From NCBI RefSeq assembly GCF_901933205.1, contig NC_044596.1, positions 4,806,104 through 4,870,103 of the forward strand: DNA of 64,000 bases, read 5' to 3'. Both the position numbers and the translations under genes were made by a program. Positions 41,212 to 55,500 of this stretch are shown here, piece by piece (positions within the stretch are counted from its first letter, which is position 1; each line of letters opens with the position of its first letter). The DNA comes from Camarhynchus parvulus (Eukaryota > Chordata > Aves > Passeriformes > Thraupidae). The notes beneath the pieces are model-generated. The model was not told the origin of the DNA and did not search any database. It was given only the letters and a program-made list of their open reading frames with translations.

Positions 41212-41690
41212 CAGGCTGAAACCGGGGCTGTGAGAGAGATGAAACCGGGGCTGTGAGAGAGATGAAACTGGGGCTGTGAGAGAGATGCTCGTACTGAAAT
41301 GGGGGCTGTGAGAGAGGTGCTCAGCCTGAAATCTGGACTGTGAGAGAGATGCACACCCTGGCCAGCCTGAAACTGGGGCTGTGAGAGAGATGCACTCCAT
41401 GAAATTGGGGCTGTGAGAGAGATGCTCGTACTGAAATCGGGGCTGTGAGAGAGATGAAATTGGGGCTGTGAGAGAGATGAAATTGGTGCTGTGAGAGAGA
41501 TGCTCACCCTGGTCAGGCTGAAATTTGGGCTGTGAGAGATGCACTCCATGAAATTGGGGCTATGAGAAATGCACACCCTGAAATCAGGGCTGTGAGTGAC
41601 GCCTACCCTGGCCAGCCTGAAATCAGGGCTGTAAGAGAGATGCCCACCCTGAAATTTGGGCTGTGAGAGAGATGCACGCCCTGCCTCACC
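41212..41690. repeat. Minisatellite, core GGGGCTGTGAGAGAGATG
   Basis: About 18 units of 23-46 bp: GAAATTGGGGCTGTGAGAGA, with longer units that add a GCTCACCCTGGCCAGCCT insert. Confidence 0.95.
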
Positions 41691-42035
41691 CCCAGGGTGT
41701 TTAATCCAGACCCTGACAGTGACAAATTCACTCAGCCATCACCATTTTCCTGCCGGTGTGGTTTAGCAGAGCTGTCCTGGCAACAGCCCCTTCCCATGAT
41801 GCCTTCCCAGGTACCAAAACTCTCCGTCCTTGACACATCCTTAGAAGCCTTGAGCTCCAAATAGACTCCAGGCTGTGCAAAACCGCCCGAGATTTCCCGA
41901 AGCTCTAGAAAATGTGGGGGTTGTTATTATTAGAGCTCAGCCTCCGCCAGGGCAAGTGTCAAACACCACCGAGGTGTTGGGAGGAAGGGTTTGACCCGAC
42001 TGAGTCACTGCAGGGCAGCTCCTGGCGGGGTTCTG

Positions 42036-42431
42036 TGTCACCAGGATATTTTCTGAAAAATGCCTTTGCCAGGATTTTTCTCCTTAGAAGCTGAGAAGCC
42101 TCAGAGGAAAAGAAAAACAATAATTATCTGCTGCTGTGGAGTGCAACAGGTGCATCTTTGATTGGTCTCATGTGGTTGTTTTTAATTAATGGCAAATCAC
42201 AGTCCAGCTGTCTTGGACTCTGGTCAGTCACAAGATTTTATTATCATTCCTTTCTATTCCTTTCAAGCCTTCTGATGAAATCCTTTCTTCTATTCTTTAG
42301 TGTAGTTTTAATATATAATTTTCTTTTAATATAATATATATCATAAAATAATAAATCAGCCTTCTGAAACATGGAATAGTCAAGATTCTCATCTCTTCCC
42401 TCATCCTAGGAGCCCTGTGAACACCACCACA
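42036..42431 (+). mobile_element. Solo LTR (396 bp) with a perfect 6-bp target duplication
   Basis: TGTCACC...CACCACA with GTTCTG on both sides (42030-42035 and 42432-42437). Contains AATAAA about 75 bp before the right end (CATAAAATAATAAATCAGCC), so it is read on the + strand. The 6-bp duplication fits an ERVK/betaretrovirus-like element. It looks like an LTR family common in songbirds. Confidence 0.93.
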
Positions 42432-42559
42432 GTTCTGGGCACCTCTGAGGGAAGCAGCTGAGAGGAGCCTGGCAGGGACAGCCAGGCCTTTCCTCAGTGT
42501 CACCGAGCTCCTTGTCCCTGTGGGAAGCAGAGACACCTCAGCCAGGCTGTGCTGGGGAG

Positions 42560-42640
42560 CTCAGATATTATAATTCAGATATTATTATTCAGATATTATT
42601 TTTTATTATAAAATAATTTATAGAAAAAATTATATTAATA
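42560..42640. repeat. AT-rich tract with CAGATATTATTATT units
   Basis: Three TCAGATATTAT-type units followed by A/T-only sequence, abutting a CR1. Confidence 0.8.
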
Positions 42641-43033
42641 ATATGAAAGAACACAAGCCCTGTGAGGAACGTTTGAAGGAGCTGGGGCTGTTTAGCATGA
42701 GGAAGAGGAGGATTAGAGATGACCTTATTGATCTCTACATTTCCTGAAGGGAGGTTGTAGATGGGTGGGGTCGGTCTCTGACAGAACCAGAGGACACAAT
42801 CTCAAGCTACATCAGGGAAGGTACAGGCTGGACATTAGGAAGAAATTTTTCATGAAAAGAATAATAAAGTACTGGAACGTTCTTCCCAGAGAGGTGGTGG
42901 AATCACCATCTCTGGATGTGTTTAAAAAAAGACTGGACATGGCACTTGGTGCTGTAGTTGAGGTGTTAGGGCACAGGTTGGACTCGATCTTAGAGGTCTC
43001 TTCCAACCTCGTTATTCTGTGATTCTGTGAATA
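42641..43033 (+). mobile_element. CR1 LINE 3' end, about 390 bp
   Basis: The best preserved CR1 in the window: GAGGAACGTTTGAAGGAGCT, GATGACCTTATTGATCTCTA, GAGGTGGTGGAATCACCATC, GGTTGGACTCGATCTTAGAG and the terminal ATTCTGTGATTCTGTG octamers. An 85-residue frame (42765-43022) is the translated 3' end, not a host gene. Confidence 0.96.
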
Positions 43034-43079
43034 TATCATGAAAGAATATATTTGGCCCTCTGAGGCGCCCTCTGAGTGC

Positions 43080-43180
43080 CATACATATCTATCTATAGAT
43101 ACATATCTATCTATATCTATAGATAGATATGTATCTAGATCATACATATAGATAGATCATCATATAGATAGATCTCAGAT
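43080..43180. repeat. (ATCTATAG)n / (GATA)n tract, self-complementary
   Basis: Alternating ATCTATCT and AGATAGAT blocks; the two strands can pair within one strand (hairpin). Confidence 0.9.
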
Positions 43181-44261
43181 CATTTGTCACCCTGGCGCGG
43201 CTGCAGTGACGCTGCCACATCCTGCTGGCGGTTTTTTAAGGTGTTTTAAGGCGGTTGTTTACAAACAGCGCCGTGCTGCGAGGGCAGGGGGAGCTGCTCA
43301 CGGACCCTGTGTGATGAAAAGCCTCTGCCAGCCTCGCTGGTTTCCCCTGCTCCATGGAAAACCGGGATCCAGCGCTGGAGAGCTCCCCCAGCTCCGTTTC
43401 CATCACGCTGCTCCTCGCTGCAGCCTTGCCCTGAGCCATTCCAGTTTGTCCTGCTCCTGCTGCACCTCCACAAAGCGCTCCTTCATGCAGGGTGCTGCAC
43501 CAACACCCTGGAGGGAAAGAAAGGCCTGGAATGATGTCCAGGCTGAGATTCACAGCGCTCATGAAGCTGCTGTAGAGTTGCATTACAGATGCGAGCCACT
43601 CGGATATTCCAGTGATCCGAGCCAGCAGAGGAGAATATTTTAAATGAAATATTCATGGGGATCCTCAGCCTGCGAAAGTGATAGAGCTCTGCAGCCTTCT
43701 GTGGACTCACACTAATTTATTTTTTATTATGACCCATTTGTAGGATGATGGGGCCGGGAGGCTCCAGGCGGTCGCCTCCAGCTTCAGATCCCAATTTTAT
43801 TTTATTTTTTTCAGGTGCTCTAAAAGCACAGAACAGCTCCACGATCTGTGCCCCAAATTCCAAACCGCTAAGGATGTAGCCTGGTATTTCTGACACACCA
43901 AACCTGGGCTCTGACACAGGCAGCAGCTCCTCCCTGCCCTGGCAGCTCAGTCAGGCCACAGGGTCCCCTCTGTGCCACTGGCACTGCCCTGGCTGAGGAA
44001 GGGACCAGCATCAAACCAACAAAGGGCACTCACAGCCCCGGAGCAGATGGCAGAAATATTTGCCAAACAAAGGCTCTATTTTCAAGGAAATCCTCTGACT
44101 TTCTGCCTCGAAGACAGAAATGATTCAAGCTTTGGCAGGGGCGGCCGTGGGTAGGAAATTCTCCTGTCATGGGGTGCACTGAGAGCTGGGGCAGCTTTTC
44201 CAGGCAGATATCATTCCTGGTTTGCATTTGGGAATGACTTGAACCCCTCTGCAGACTCGAG
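43181..44261. other. Intergenic, nothing recognised
   Basis: No exon or transposon recognised. Confidence 0.45.
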
Positions 44262-44390
44262 ATGCACCTATTTCATCCCTGGAAGTGTTCCAGGGGAGGT
44301 TGGACAGGGCTTGGAGCAAGCTGGACTGGTGGAAGGTGTCCCAGCCCATGGCAGAGGATGGAACTGGGGGATCTTTATGGTCTGTCCTGA
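44262..44390 (+). mobile_element. CR1 LINE 3' fragment
   Basis: CCAGGGGAGGTTGGACAGGG, CTTGGAGCAAGCTGG, GGTGGAAGGTGTCCCAGCCC and GGAACTGGGGGATCTTTATG. Confidence 0.88.
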
Positions 44391-44963
44391 ATATTTCCAG
44401 GGATGGGCCATCCTCAGCTGCTTCATCCACACATCCAGCCCTGCTCAGCACAGCAAACAGCTTTGGGCTCTGCTGCTGGGGTGTGAAATACGCCGCAATA
44501 TCACCTATAATTCTTAAAGCCCCACAAAACAGAGCATTGTGTGGCTCCCTTTTTTCCTCCCCAGCTGTAAATCCTGCCCAGCTCTGCCTCTTCCCCCTCC
44601 ACCCGTGCCTGTCCCGGTTTATGGCACCGCCACAAGACTGATTTCCATGCGGAGTCCCTGCAGAGTCGCTCCCGCCCCGCGCTGTCCCTCGGTCCCTTGT
44701 CCCGGCTGCAGTGACTCAGCCCGACAGTGACTAACTCTTCCCTCTCCTCCGAGCTGGGATCGCGCCTTTGTTCAGCGCCCTGCGGCTCTGCTGGGAGCTG
44801 GGACCGCCCTGGCACAGCCTGACTCACCCCAGGAGGTGATGGAGGTGATGTCCGGCTGCTCCAGCGCTGCTTCCCTTGGAATGAGGCTGCTCTCCTGCTC
44901 TCGGGGTTTCTAGCTGGTCACAGTGACCCTAAGTTAAAAAATCTCATTTCTCAGCCTGGCGCT
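44391..44963. other. Intergenic, nothing recognised
   Basis: GC-moderate DNA between a CR1 and an LTR. Confidence 0.45.
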
Positions 44964-45200
44964 TGAAGAAGGAGTTAGAGCTCTTTATTTCTCCATCTTA
45001 AGGTTGTTTATTGTATCTTATCTATATTTTTTTTTCTTGTCTTGCTGAGACAGTCAGAGGTACTCTGCTTGCTCCCGGGGTGGTGTTATCTTTTTATACT
45101 AAAAACTACGAGCTTCTACTCTAAACTAATCTAAAAGTGCCAACATCACAGCAGAAGGTGGAGGCTAAGAAGATGAAGGGAGAAAGGCTGGACATGCCTT
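44964..45200 (-). mobile_element. Retroviral LTR fragment, same family as 9707-10297
   Basis: Read on the minus strand it matches the 3' half of the LTR at 9707-10297: CTTCTGCTGTGATGTTGGCA, CTTTTAGATTAGTTTAGAG, then TATAAAA at 45098-45092 and AATAAA hexamers at 45012-45007 and 44989-44984. The 5' boundary is uncertain. Confidence 0.8.
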
Positions 45201-45374
45201 TTTTTTCCCTCACCTGGAGTGAGGATTTGGGAGTCAGGATTCTCTGGGTTTGGGAGTGAGGATTTCCCTTGCCTGGGAGGGACAGCCACCCGTGTGTGAT
45301 GAGGCTTTGTTACCCCCACGCCCAGTCCCCAGTGTGAGGTGATGGAATAATATGCACAGAAGGAATAATACGGA

Positions 45375-45562
45375 AGGAATTCCTGCCTGTGAGGGTGGGC
45401 AGGCCCTGGCACAGGGTGCCCAGAGCAGCTGTGGCTGCCCCTGGATCCCTGGCAGTGCCCAAGGCCAGGTTGGAGCACCCTGGGATGGTGGAAGGTGTTC
45501 CTGCCCATGGCAGGGGTGGGATGGGATTTAAGATCCTCCCAGCCCAGCTCATCCATGATCCT
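45375..45562 (+). mobile_element. CR1 LINE 3' fragment
   Basis: GTGAGGGTGGGCAGGCCCTG, GGTGCCCAGAGCAGCTGTGG, CCAAGGCCAGGTTGGAGCA and GGAAGGTGTTCCTGCCCATG. Confidence 0.93.
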
Positions 45563-46451
45563 GTCCCAGTAGCATGGGCAGGGTGCCCAGGGCACTCCTG
45601 CCATGCTGGGATGGGCACAGGGTCCCTTCCAGCTTTGCCCTGAGCATCCCCAGTGCCACCCAAGCGGGAACAGCTCCAAGCTGGCACCTCCATTCCTCCA
45701 TTCCACTGTCACCTGGAGGAGCCCTGGCCAGCTGTGTGCACCAAGGGGGGCAGCATCTCCTGTCCCCCCACCCCTTGGGGACATGCCCAGTGTGACAGGG
45801 GTGGTGGCCTGGCTAACAGAGAGGCACAGCCCACGGGCCACTGGCTTCCCAGCCCGTCACTCAGCAGGAAGCAAGGCAAGGCTGTGGTTTGCTCAGCCAG
45901 GGCTGTAATTAGGCTGATTGGCACTAACTTGCCTCAAAACTCCGGGGAGGAGGGGAGAAACCACAGCTCAGCCATTTTATGTGGGATTTTACTGGGAGAA
46001 ATGGAGCCAGCACGGGGCTGGCTCTGCCCCTTCTCTCTGTGACATTGCCGTGAGCCCTTCCGAGCAGACCACCCCCAAGAGGAGCCTCACTGCTGCACCC
46101 CCTGCTTCAAACCTGCCTGGCACAGCATCCCCAAAGCCCAGCTCGGGCTGGGATGGAGCTGAGCGTGCCCTGGGGCTGGCAGGGCACCGTGGGCTCCGTG
46201 CCCAGAGCACATTTCCTGCCAGGCTCTGATAAGATGTGCCTTCATTCACGGCTGTGCGCTGACCACAGGCCACATGAGAGGCTCAGCATGGCCCACTTGG
46301 GAGCAGAGGAAGCACAGCGTGGCCTGGCAACCCCTCTGCAAGGAGGAGAGGCTGTGCCTGGCCCTGCTGGAGCCCTTTGGGGTTCTGCAGGGGCTGGGCA
46401 CGCTGTGGGATCTGATCCCAGCACTGCTGGAGCTGCTTGGGAATTTTTCCA
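45563..46451. other. Intergenic, nothing recognised
   Basis: No exon or repeat family recognised. Confidence 0.45.
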
Positions 46452-46620
46452 GTTTGTCACAGAATGCCAGGCTGGTTTGGGGTGGGAAGGAGCTCAAAGC
46501 TCACCCCGTTCCACCTCCTGCCATTGACACCTTCCACTCTTCCAGGCTGCTCCAAGCCCTGATGGGACCACTCTGCTCTGAGTCCTGCCCTGATGTGCAG
46601 GAGAAGGCCTTGCATGAATA
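46452..46620 (-). mobile_element. CR1 LINE 3' fragment, minus orientation
   Basis: The + strand reads CACAGAATGCCAGGCTGGTT, GGTGGGAAGGAGCTCAAAGC and CAGGCTGCTCCAAGCCCTGA, the reverse complement of the CR1 end. Confidence 0.88.
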
Positions 46621-47319
46621 AAGGAGGATTTTCCTGGGATGTAAATCCTGTGGGGTTGAGCCAGTGAGGCTGGCAGCGCTGCTCCCACACGGGCACAGCT
46701 GTAATGGGCGAAAAAGCAGCGGATTTGGGGCACAGCTGAGGAGGATTTTGAAGGCGGCTGCACACGGGAGGGCTGGGCAGTGCAAAACCTCTTGGGCAGC
46801 TGAGGGAAGGGATGGGAAGTGATGAACAGGGCTCTTCCCTCTGCCAACCTGACCCGGGCTGAGGGTACAGCTGGCAGCCCCAACCCCTCCTCCACCCCCC
46901 AATTAACCCGTGTTTGCTCATTAGGGGAGTTACAAGCCTGTGCAAACACTTCCATTTGCTCTCGATAAAGCCAAGGCAGGAGAAAACCCTGCCCGTGAGG
47001 TGTGGCCGGAGCCCGCAGGCTCCTCCCAGGGGTCTGGGGCTCCCGAGGGCCACCTGGCAAAGCCAGAGCATCCTTCCCTTCCCAGGTGTCACCCCCTGGC
47101 TGTCCCCAACCCCGCTGCTCCCACACAACCGTGGCATTTGTCCCAAACTTGGCCCGGTGTCGCTAACAGCAACTGCTAATTGTTCTCGAGCTCTGTACTA
47201 TATTTAATTCCCCACTATTATTTTTTCCCCTTTTAATCATAAAAAGCCTAAATTTCCCTCGGGGAAGGTTATTGGCTCGAGTGTGGAAATATACCTGCGC
47301 CTTGCATGGCGCTGGGCCA
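46621..47319. other. Intergenic, nothing recognised
   Basis: No exon or repeat family recognised. Confidence 0.45.
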
Positions 47320-48088
47320 CGGGGGCTTTGGCTGTATTTTTAAATCCAAGTACAAAGTGTCTTCGCCATTTAACCCTTCCCAGGAGGGAGAGTGGGAGGA
47401 AAGGAGTTTATGGGGGATTTCTTCCCATTTTTCTCAGCTCCTGCTTGGAGCAGGATGGGTTTGGATGCATGAACAGCAAGGAGAAGAGTGGGGTTTGGGG
47501 AATTTACCCCATATTCTTTGCATTGAGGATTTTGGCTGTATTTTTAAATCCAAGTACAAAGTGTCTTCCATGCCAGCGCCGTTTAACCCTTCCCAAGAGG
47601 GAGAGTGGGAGGAAAGGAGTTTGTAGGGGGTATTTCCTTTTTCTCAGCTCCTGATTGGAGCAGGATGGGTTTGGATGCATGGATGGCAAGGTGGGCAAAA
47701 GAAGAGTGGGTTTGAGGAATTTGGCTGTATTTTTAAATCCAAGTACAAAGTGTCTTCCATGCCAGTGCCGTTTAACCCTTCCCAGGAGGGAGAGTGGGAG
47801 GAAAGGAGTTTGTGGGGTGTTCTCTTCCTGTTTTTCTCAGCTCCTGATTGGAGCAGGATGGGTTTGGATGCAGAGACCGCAAGGGGAAGAGTGGGGTTTG
47901 AGGAATTTAATTTAATTTGCCCATATTCCTCTGGCAAGGTGGGCAAGGAGAAGAGTGGGGTTTGAGGAATTTGCCCCATATTCCTCTGGCAAGGAGAAGA
48001 GTGGGGTTTGAGGAATTTACCCCATATTCCTCTGGCAAGGAGAAGAGTGGGGTTTGAGGAATTTACCCCATATTCCTCTGGCAATTCC
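47320..48088. repeat. Compound tandem array: ~190-bp units, then ~45-bp units
   Basis: Three long units start at about 47325, 47527 and 47717 with TTTGGCTGTATTTTTAAATC and contain GTACAAAGTGTCTTCC, GAGAGTGGGAGGAAAGGAG and GGAGCAGGATGGGTTTGGAT. After 47880 the array changes to units of GAGAAGAGTGGGGTTTGAGG plus CCCCATATTCCTCTGGCAAG. Confidence 0.93.
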
Positions 48089-48249
48089 TCTGCTTTCCCC
48101 CTCTCCCAGACCCACCAGGCAGCCCCGAGCATCTCCTCCTTCCCAGCCCCCTCCTGCCCCCGCTGCGGGTGTGTTTTGGGGCTGGGGTGCCCCGAGGTAA
48201 CCCGGAGCCTCTGCACCTTTGAGGATGTGGGCCAAAGTCATCCAGTCTG

Positions 48250-48420
48250 AGAGCTATTTCAGGGGAGAGCGGCTGCTCCCGCGGGAGCCCCGGCACAGCC
48301 GCCGCCGGAGCCGGCCGGGCACGGCTGGGACGGGCAGGAGGGAGCTGCTGCCGCCTCCTCCCGTCATGAAATCACCCGAGGGGGCTCAGCCCTTCCCCCG
48401 CAGACCTTGGGGCGCCTTTC
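48250..48420. promoter_or_regulatory. Orphan CpG-rich island between BAK1 and ITPR3
   Basis: CCGCGG, CCGCCGCCGG and GCCGGCCGGGC-type sequence stands out against the flanks. No exon is recognised; a + strand frame from 48219 to 48572 has no known match. Confidence 0.35.
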
Positions 48421-49792
48421 AAGCGGCTGCTGCAGGGGGAGGTTTGGGGTTTGCAGCTCGGAGCAGATTTGGGGTGTCACTCTCGTGGCTGTGGACGTTC
48501 TGCGCCAAAGGAGCGATTTTGTTCCGTGCTCTGTGCTCTGAGACGCTCGCCCAGAAGGAGAAATGGGATTGAAACAACCCTTTTTTCTGGCCTGGGGTCA
48601 GTCGTGGTTTCATCCATCCCAGCCCTGATGCTGCTTGTCTCTGGAGTGGGAGGATGGGGCAGCAGCTGAAAGGCTCCACACAGGCTTTGTGCTGCCTCTG
48701 GGTGCTCCTGACCCCACTGCTGCCCCCAGAGCCACCAGACGTGGGGACAAATTCCCCTCCTGGCCCGAGAACCCCCCGTCCTCTGCCTGACCCTCGGCAG
48801 AGCCCTCTCACTGCCTGCTCTGCCCGGCACAAGGGACCGAGTGTCTCCCTCCCTCCTCCTCAAACAAAGGCAGCCACAGTTATTTTTCTCCTTCTTCTTC
48901 TTCCAAGCGGTTCCACCCTTGAGTTGCCGGCCTTGGTTTGGGATTCCTGAGGGGACCAGAAGCCAGAGGGAGCCCTGGCAGGGTGCTGGGAAGCTGTTTG
49001 GGCACCAGCACCCATCTGCCCTTCCCAGCTGCTCCATCCCTTCCCAGGGCATCTGGACGCAGCTGAGCTCCAAGCAGGCTCCTGTGGAGCTTTGGGGGTG
49101 AGGATCCAACCCTGGGTGATCTGTTCGGGGAATCCAACGCCATCCCAGTGCAGGGAATGCTCCCTGCCAGCGTGGGAAGGGTGGGCAGGTAAGGGGAGCT
49201 CTGCCAAGGGAGCACCCGGCGGGCAGGGCGGGGGCCTGGGGCAGGGAGGGGACCCTGCAGCTCCTTCAGAGGAGCAATTTCAGCATGAGAAAGGAATGTG
49301 GCTCCCGGGCCTGCCAGGGATGGGATGGGATGGAGGCTGTGCTCAGGAGCGGGGATGATTTCTGCTGGCCTGACTCACTGGCAGCCTCCTCGCAGCCGCT
49401 TCCTCTCCGGGAGGCAGAAACTCCCAGTTTTTATTTATCACACGGCTTAAAGTAGGGGTGAAGGAAGGAAATGTTCTTATTTTTAACTGCTCTGTCTCCC
49501 GGGGCCTGGGCCAGTGCTGGCATGGCAAGGTGGCCACCAGGAGCATCCCCATGGCCAGGGCTCCCCCTCACCTGCAGCTCCCCACGGGCTCTGAGCCCAT
49601 GCACGGAGTGTCCCTGCAGGCTGGGACCACCGAGGGACCCTGTGCAGAGTGGGGACACCCAGGGTGGGCAGGGGGATGGCTCAGTGTGGGCACAGCCACG
49701 CTGAGGGCACCTGAGATCCACTGAGCCCCAGAGAAAATTCATTTCCCTTTCCTTGAAGCCACCTGCCCGTGCTGCTGCTCGTGTTGGGACAA
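48421..49792. other. Intergenic, nothing recognised
   Basis: No exon, RNA gene or transposon recognised. Confidence 0.45.
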
Positions 49793-50135
49793 ACCTTGGT
49801 GACCTCCTGGGGGTCCCTGTTTGTGCCCCCCACAGGGACAGAGCTGTCACCAATTTCAGGGTGCTGGGGGTCCCTGTTTGTGTCCCTCACAAGGACAGAG
49901 ATGCCACCAATCTGGGGTGCTGGGGGTCCCTCTTTGTGTCCCCACAAGGACAGAGCTGTCACCATTCCGAGGGTGTGGGGGGTCCCTGTTTGTGCCAATT
50001 TGGGGTGCTGGGGGTCCCTCTTTGTGCCCCCACAGGGACAGAGCTGTCACCAATCTCAGGGTGCTGGGGGTCCCTGTTTGTGCCCATTTGGGGTGCTGGG
50101 GGTCCCTCTTTGTGTCCCCCACAAGGACAGAGCTG
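49793..50135. repeat. Minisatellite of ~55 bp, core GGTGCTGGGGGTCCCTGTTT
   Basis: About seven units: GTGCTGGGGGTCCC(T)G/C TTTGTG, then CCCACA(G/A)GGACAGAGCTGTC and ACCAAT. Unit length varies because some lack the middle block. Confidence 0.95.
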
Positions 50136-52504
<2,369 letters not shown>

Positions 52505-52593
52505 ATGAATGAGATGTCGAGTTTCCTGCACATCGGGGACATCGTCTCCCTGTACGCCGAGGGCTCCGTCAATGGATTCATCAGCACCTTGGG
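52505..52593 (+). CDS. ITPR3: ITPR3 coding exon 1
   Basis: [20 protein letters not shown] onward to STL plus 2 nt; the donor is GG|GTGAGC at 52594. Confidence 0.95.
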
Positions 52594-55500
52594 GTGAGCC
52601 AGGGGCTGCCGGGGCCGCCCCGCCGGGATTCCGGCATGGACGGGACGGGCCGGGACGGGCGAGCGGTGGGAAAAGGAGCCGGGAAGCTCCGGGCAGGGAC
52701 GGGGACAGGAGCCGGGCAGGGGACAGGCTGTCCCCGGGCTGTGAGAGGCAGGGTGTGACCCTGCAGGGACCCTCAGCCCCCGTTCCCCTGGCCAGAAGCT
52801 GCTTCACCCCATTCAGGGCTGGGGGATCAGATGGGTTTGAGCGGCGCGGGGTCGGTGGGGTGAGGACGGGGACATGTGGGGGTGACAGCTGGGCCAGCCC
52901 CTCCTGGGCACGGGGTCACTCTGTGCTCCCAGCCCTGCCCTGCACAGGCAGTGGCGGCTCCCGCTGTCCCCTCAGTGTCGCACACAGACGATGGGCAGCG
53001 GGGATCGCTGCAGGGACACCAAGCCGGGCTGGGGGACAGGGCAGTGCCAGCCCCGGGCTGGGGGACAGGGCAGTGCCAGCCCCGGGCTGAGGCAGCTCCC
53101 TGGACGTGGCAGGACAGGCCGGGGGATCTCTGCCCAGCCTGGGGACCTGTCCCGTGTCACTCCTGGGCACAGCCAGGCCAGCGATGCCCCCCTGCTCCCC
53201 CCGGGAATGTTTGCCTGGGGACACGAGGACAGGGTGGGTGACAGCAGGGCCACCCTGGGGCATGGCTGGGTGTTTCCTTAGGCTGATTCAGGAGCCCAAA
53301 GGTGCCCGCAGCCCCGGGCAGGGGGGATGTGGGGCCGTGCCAGCTCCTGCCCCACGCTGCTGCGTGTAGGAGAGGCTGAGCTCAGGCAGGAATGCTGACT
53401 TGGATGGGATTCCTGGGGCAGGAGCTGCCCGGCTCTATAATCTGCGCTGAAAGCACTTGCTCCCACACGCCTGAGCTGCACATACCTGTGCCCACACGCC
53501 TTCCCTCAGCCACCACTGGGCACGTGTGGCACTGGGCTGCTGCCCACCGAGGCTCGCTGCGCCTGGCTGCCCAGAAATGGGGAGCAGGAGTGCCCAGGCT
53601 CGCCGTGTGTGCAGCCACAGCGCCGGGCAGCGGGTCCTGCAGGTGCAGCCTGTCTGTGCCAGCCCTGCCTGCATCCCCTGGGGGGCTTTTGGAGCGCTCT
53701 CCTTGGAGCTGTGCCCAGGCAGGGGATGCTGAGCACTCCTCCAGCCCCTTGGAAATGGGGTCTGCAGGAGGCTCTGAAGGGACCAGCGCTGGTTGTTGTC
53801 CCCAAACACGTCCCAGTGGCTCAATTAGAATTAGTGGCTCATTTTTCAGAGCTCAGATCCCTTTGCAGCTCTGGCCCTCTCATCCCCCTTTTTGCCAGGT
53901 GTGTTTTCTGACTTCCTCAGAAGCAGCTGAGGAGCAGGGCTTGCCTGGGGAGCCTCTTCTCTGTGTCCAAGCACATCTCTGCTGGGCAAGCCCCACTTTC
54001 CCAGGCTCGGTTCTTTCCCTCCTCCCTCCTAAAATTGTTTTCCCTGGTGCCCTGCGACATGGGAGACCCAACCGCACCTTAAATCACTCCTGCGATAAGG
54101 GACCAGGTGACTCACCCGGCGTGCTCCTCCTGCCACCGGCACCTTCCTGAGCTCATTTGCAAGGCAAACAGCTCTGCCAGCCCACGCGGCCGCCCTGCCC
54201 CTGCGGAAACCTTCCTGACATCCTTCCTTGTGGAGGGGCTGCCTCTGGGCTCTGGGTCTGCAGCGGGATCCTCTCTTTATGGGGTGACACGGAGAGTCCC
54301 CAGGTGTTGATCAGCAGTGTGACATTAAGGTGGATGCTGTGACATCCCTGTGGAGCAGCCCTGGGGGTCTCCGGGGTGTGGGGCAGAGGTGGGGGGAGCC
54401 CTGCAGCCCCACCTGAGGCTCCTCTGCTCCCCAAATCTCTCAGTCGGGCACGAACCCTCCTTTTCACCCCCTCTTTGCTCGTGAGCAGGAAAAACATCCC
54501 TGGATGGGTGTGGAGCTCAGGCTGGGCTTGGGGGGAACGCCAAAATACCCAAACCAGCCCAAAGCAGAGCCCTGGGAAGGCAAAACCGGGCTCAGGGCTG
54601 CTCACAGTGATCCTTGTGCGGCTGGGGGCACGGGATGGGCAGATTGGAGTGGCCAGAAGAGGTTTTGGGGATGCTGGGGATTTGCCCAGGAGGATTTTGT
54701 GCTGCCCCATCCCTGCCAGGCTCCTGGAACCCTTCAGGGGCTCAGAACGGGCGCTGGCAGAGAGGAAGGGTGGGTGACAAACCCAGCTGGGTGCCGGGCA
54801 GCTGTTTCAGGTGAAATCACAACCTGTACCTGTGGTTGCAGGTGGATTTCGGGGTGGAGATGCAGTTGGTTAAAGGGTAACTCCAGCTCTGCCGGGTCAG
54901 GATGATCCCGTCCCTGCCTGGAGGAGGAGGAGGAGGAACCCGAGCCCTCCTGGCAGCGGGACAGCACCAAAAAGCTGCATTTTTGTGGCTGCCCCGCTCG
55001 CTTCGCTCTCTCCTCCCTGAGGCAGCGCCCACCCTGCGGGTGCCAGAGGGGCTGACCCGGCTCCACGGCCAGCAGTGAGCTCTCATCACCCTCCTCTTCC
55101 TCTTCTCCTCACCTCAGGGATTGCTGGGCTTTCTACTGGGGCTCTCCTACCTCTCTTGGGGTTTCCCAGAGAAGAATTCCCTGGATCCTGACGTGCCTGA
55201 GCCCCCTTGGCATCCTCTGTGCCACATCTGGGGAAGGTTTCTGCCCAGCCCGGAGGGTCCAACTGCCCCGGATTTTGGACGAGCTCCTTCTCCCCTGCCC
55301 TCGGGGAAGGCTCTGCCTCGCACGGGGCCAAACGCACCAACCCCGGGCCAGGGAATCACTTTGTGCTCGGGGTTTGGAAGCACCAGGAAGCCCCGCTGGG
55401 GCTAAGAAAGAGCTGGCCAGATGCTCATCCGTGCCTTGAGGGGCTCATCAGGGCCGGATCCCTCCCCTCCTGCTCCCAAGAGGGAAATTCGGAATGGCAA

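Noticed and set aside
42765..43022. 85-codon frame resembling a conserved avian protein
   Set aside because: It is the translated 3' end of a CR1 element; such frames recur at most CR1 copies.
48219..48572. 117-codon + frame in the orphan CpG island as a possible gene
   Set aside because: No recognised protein or splice context; GC-rich DNA commonly has such open frames.
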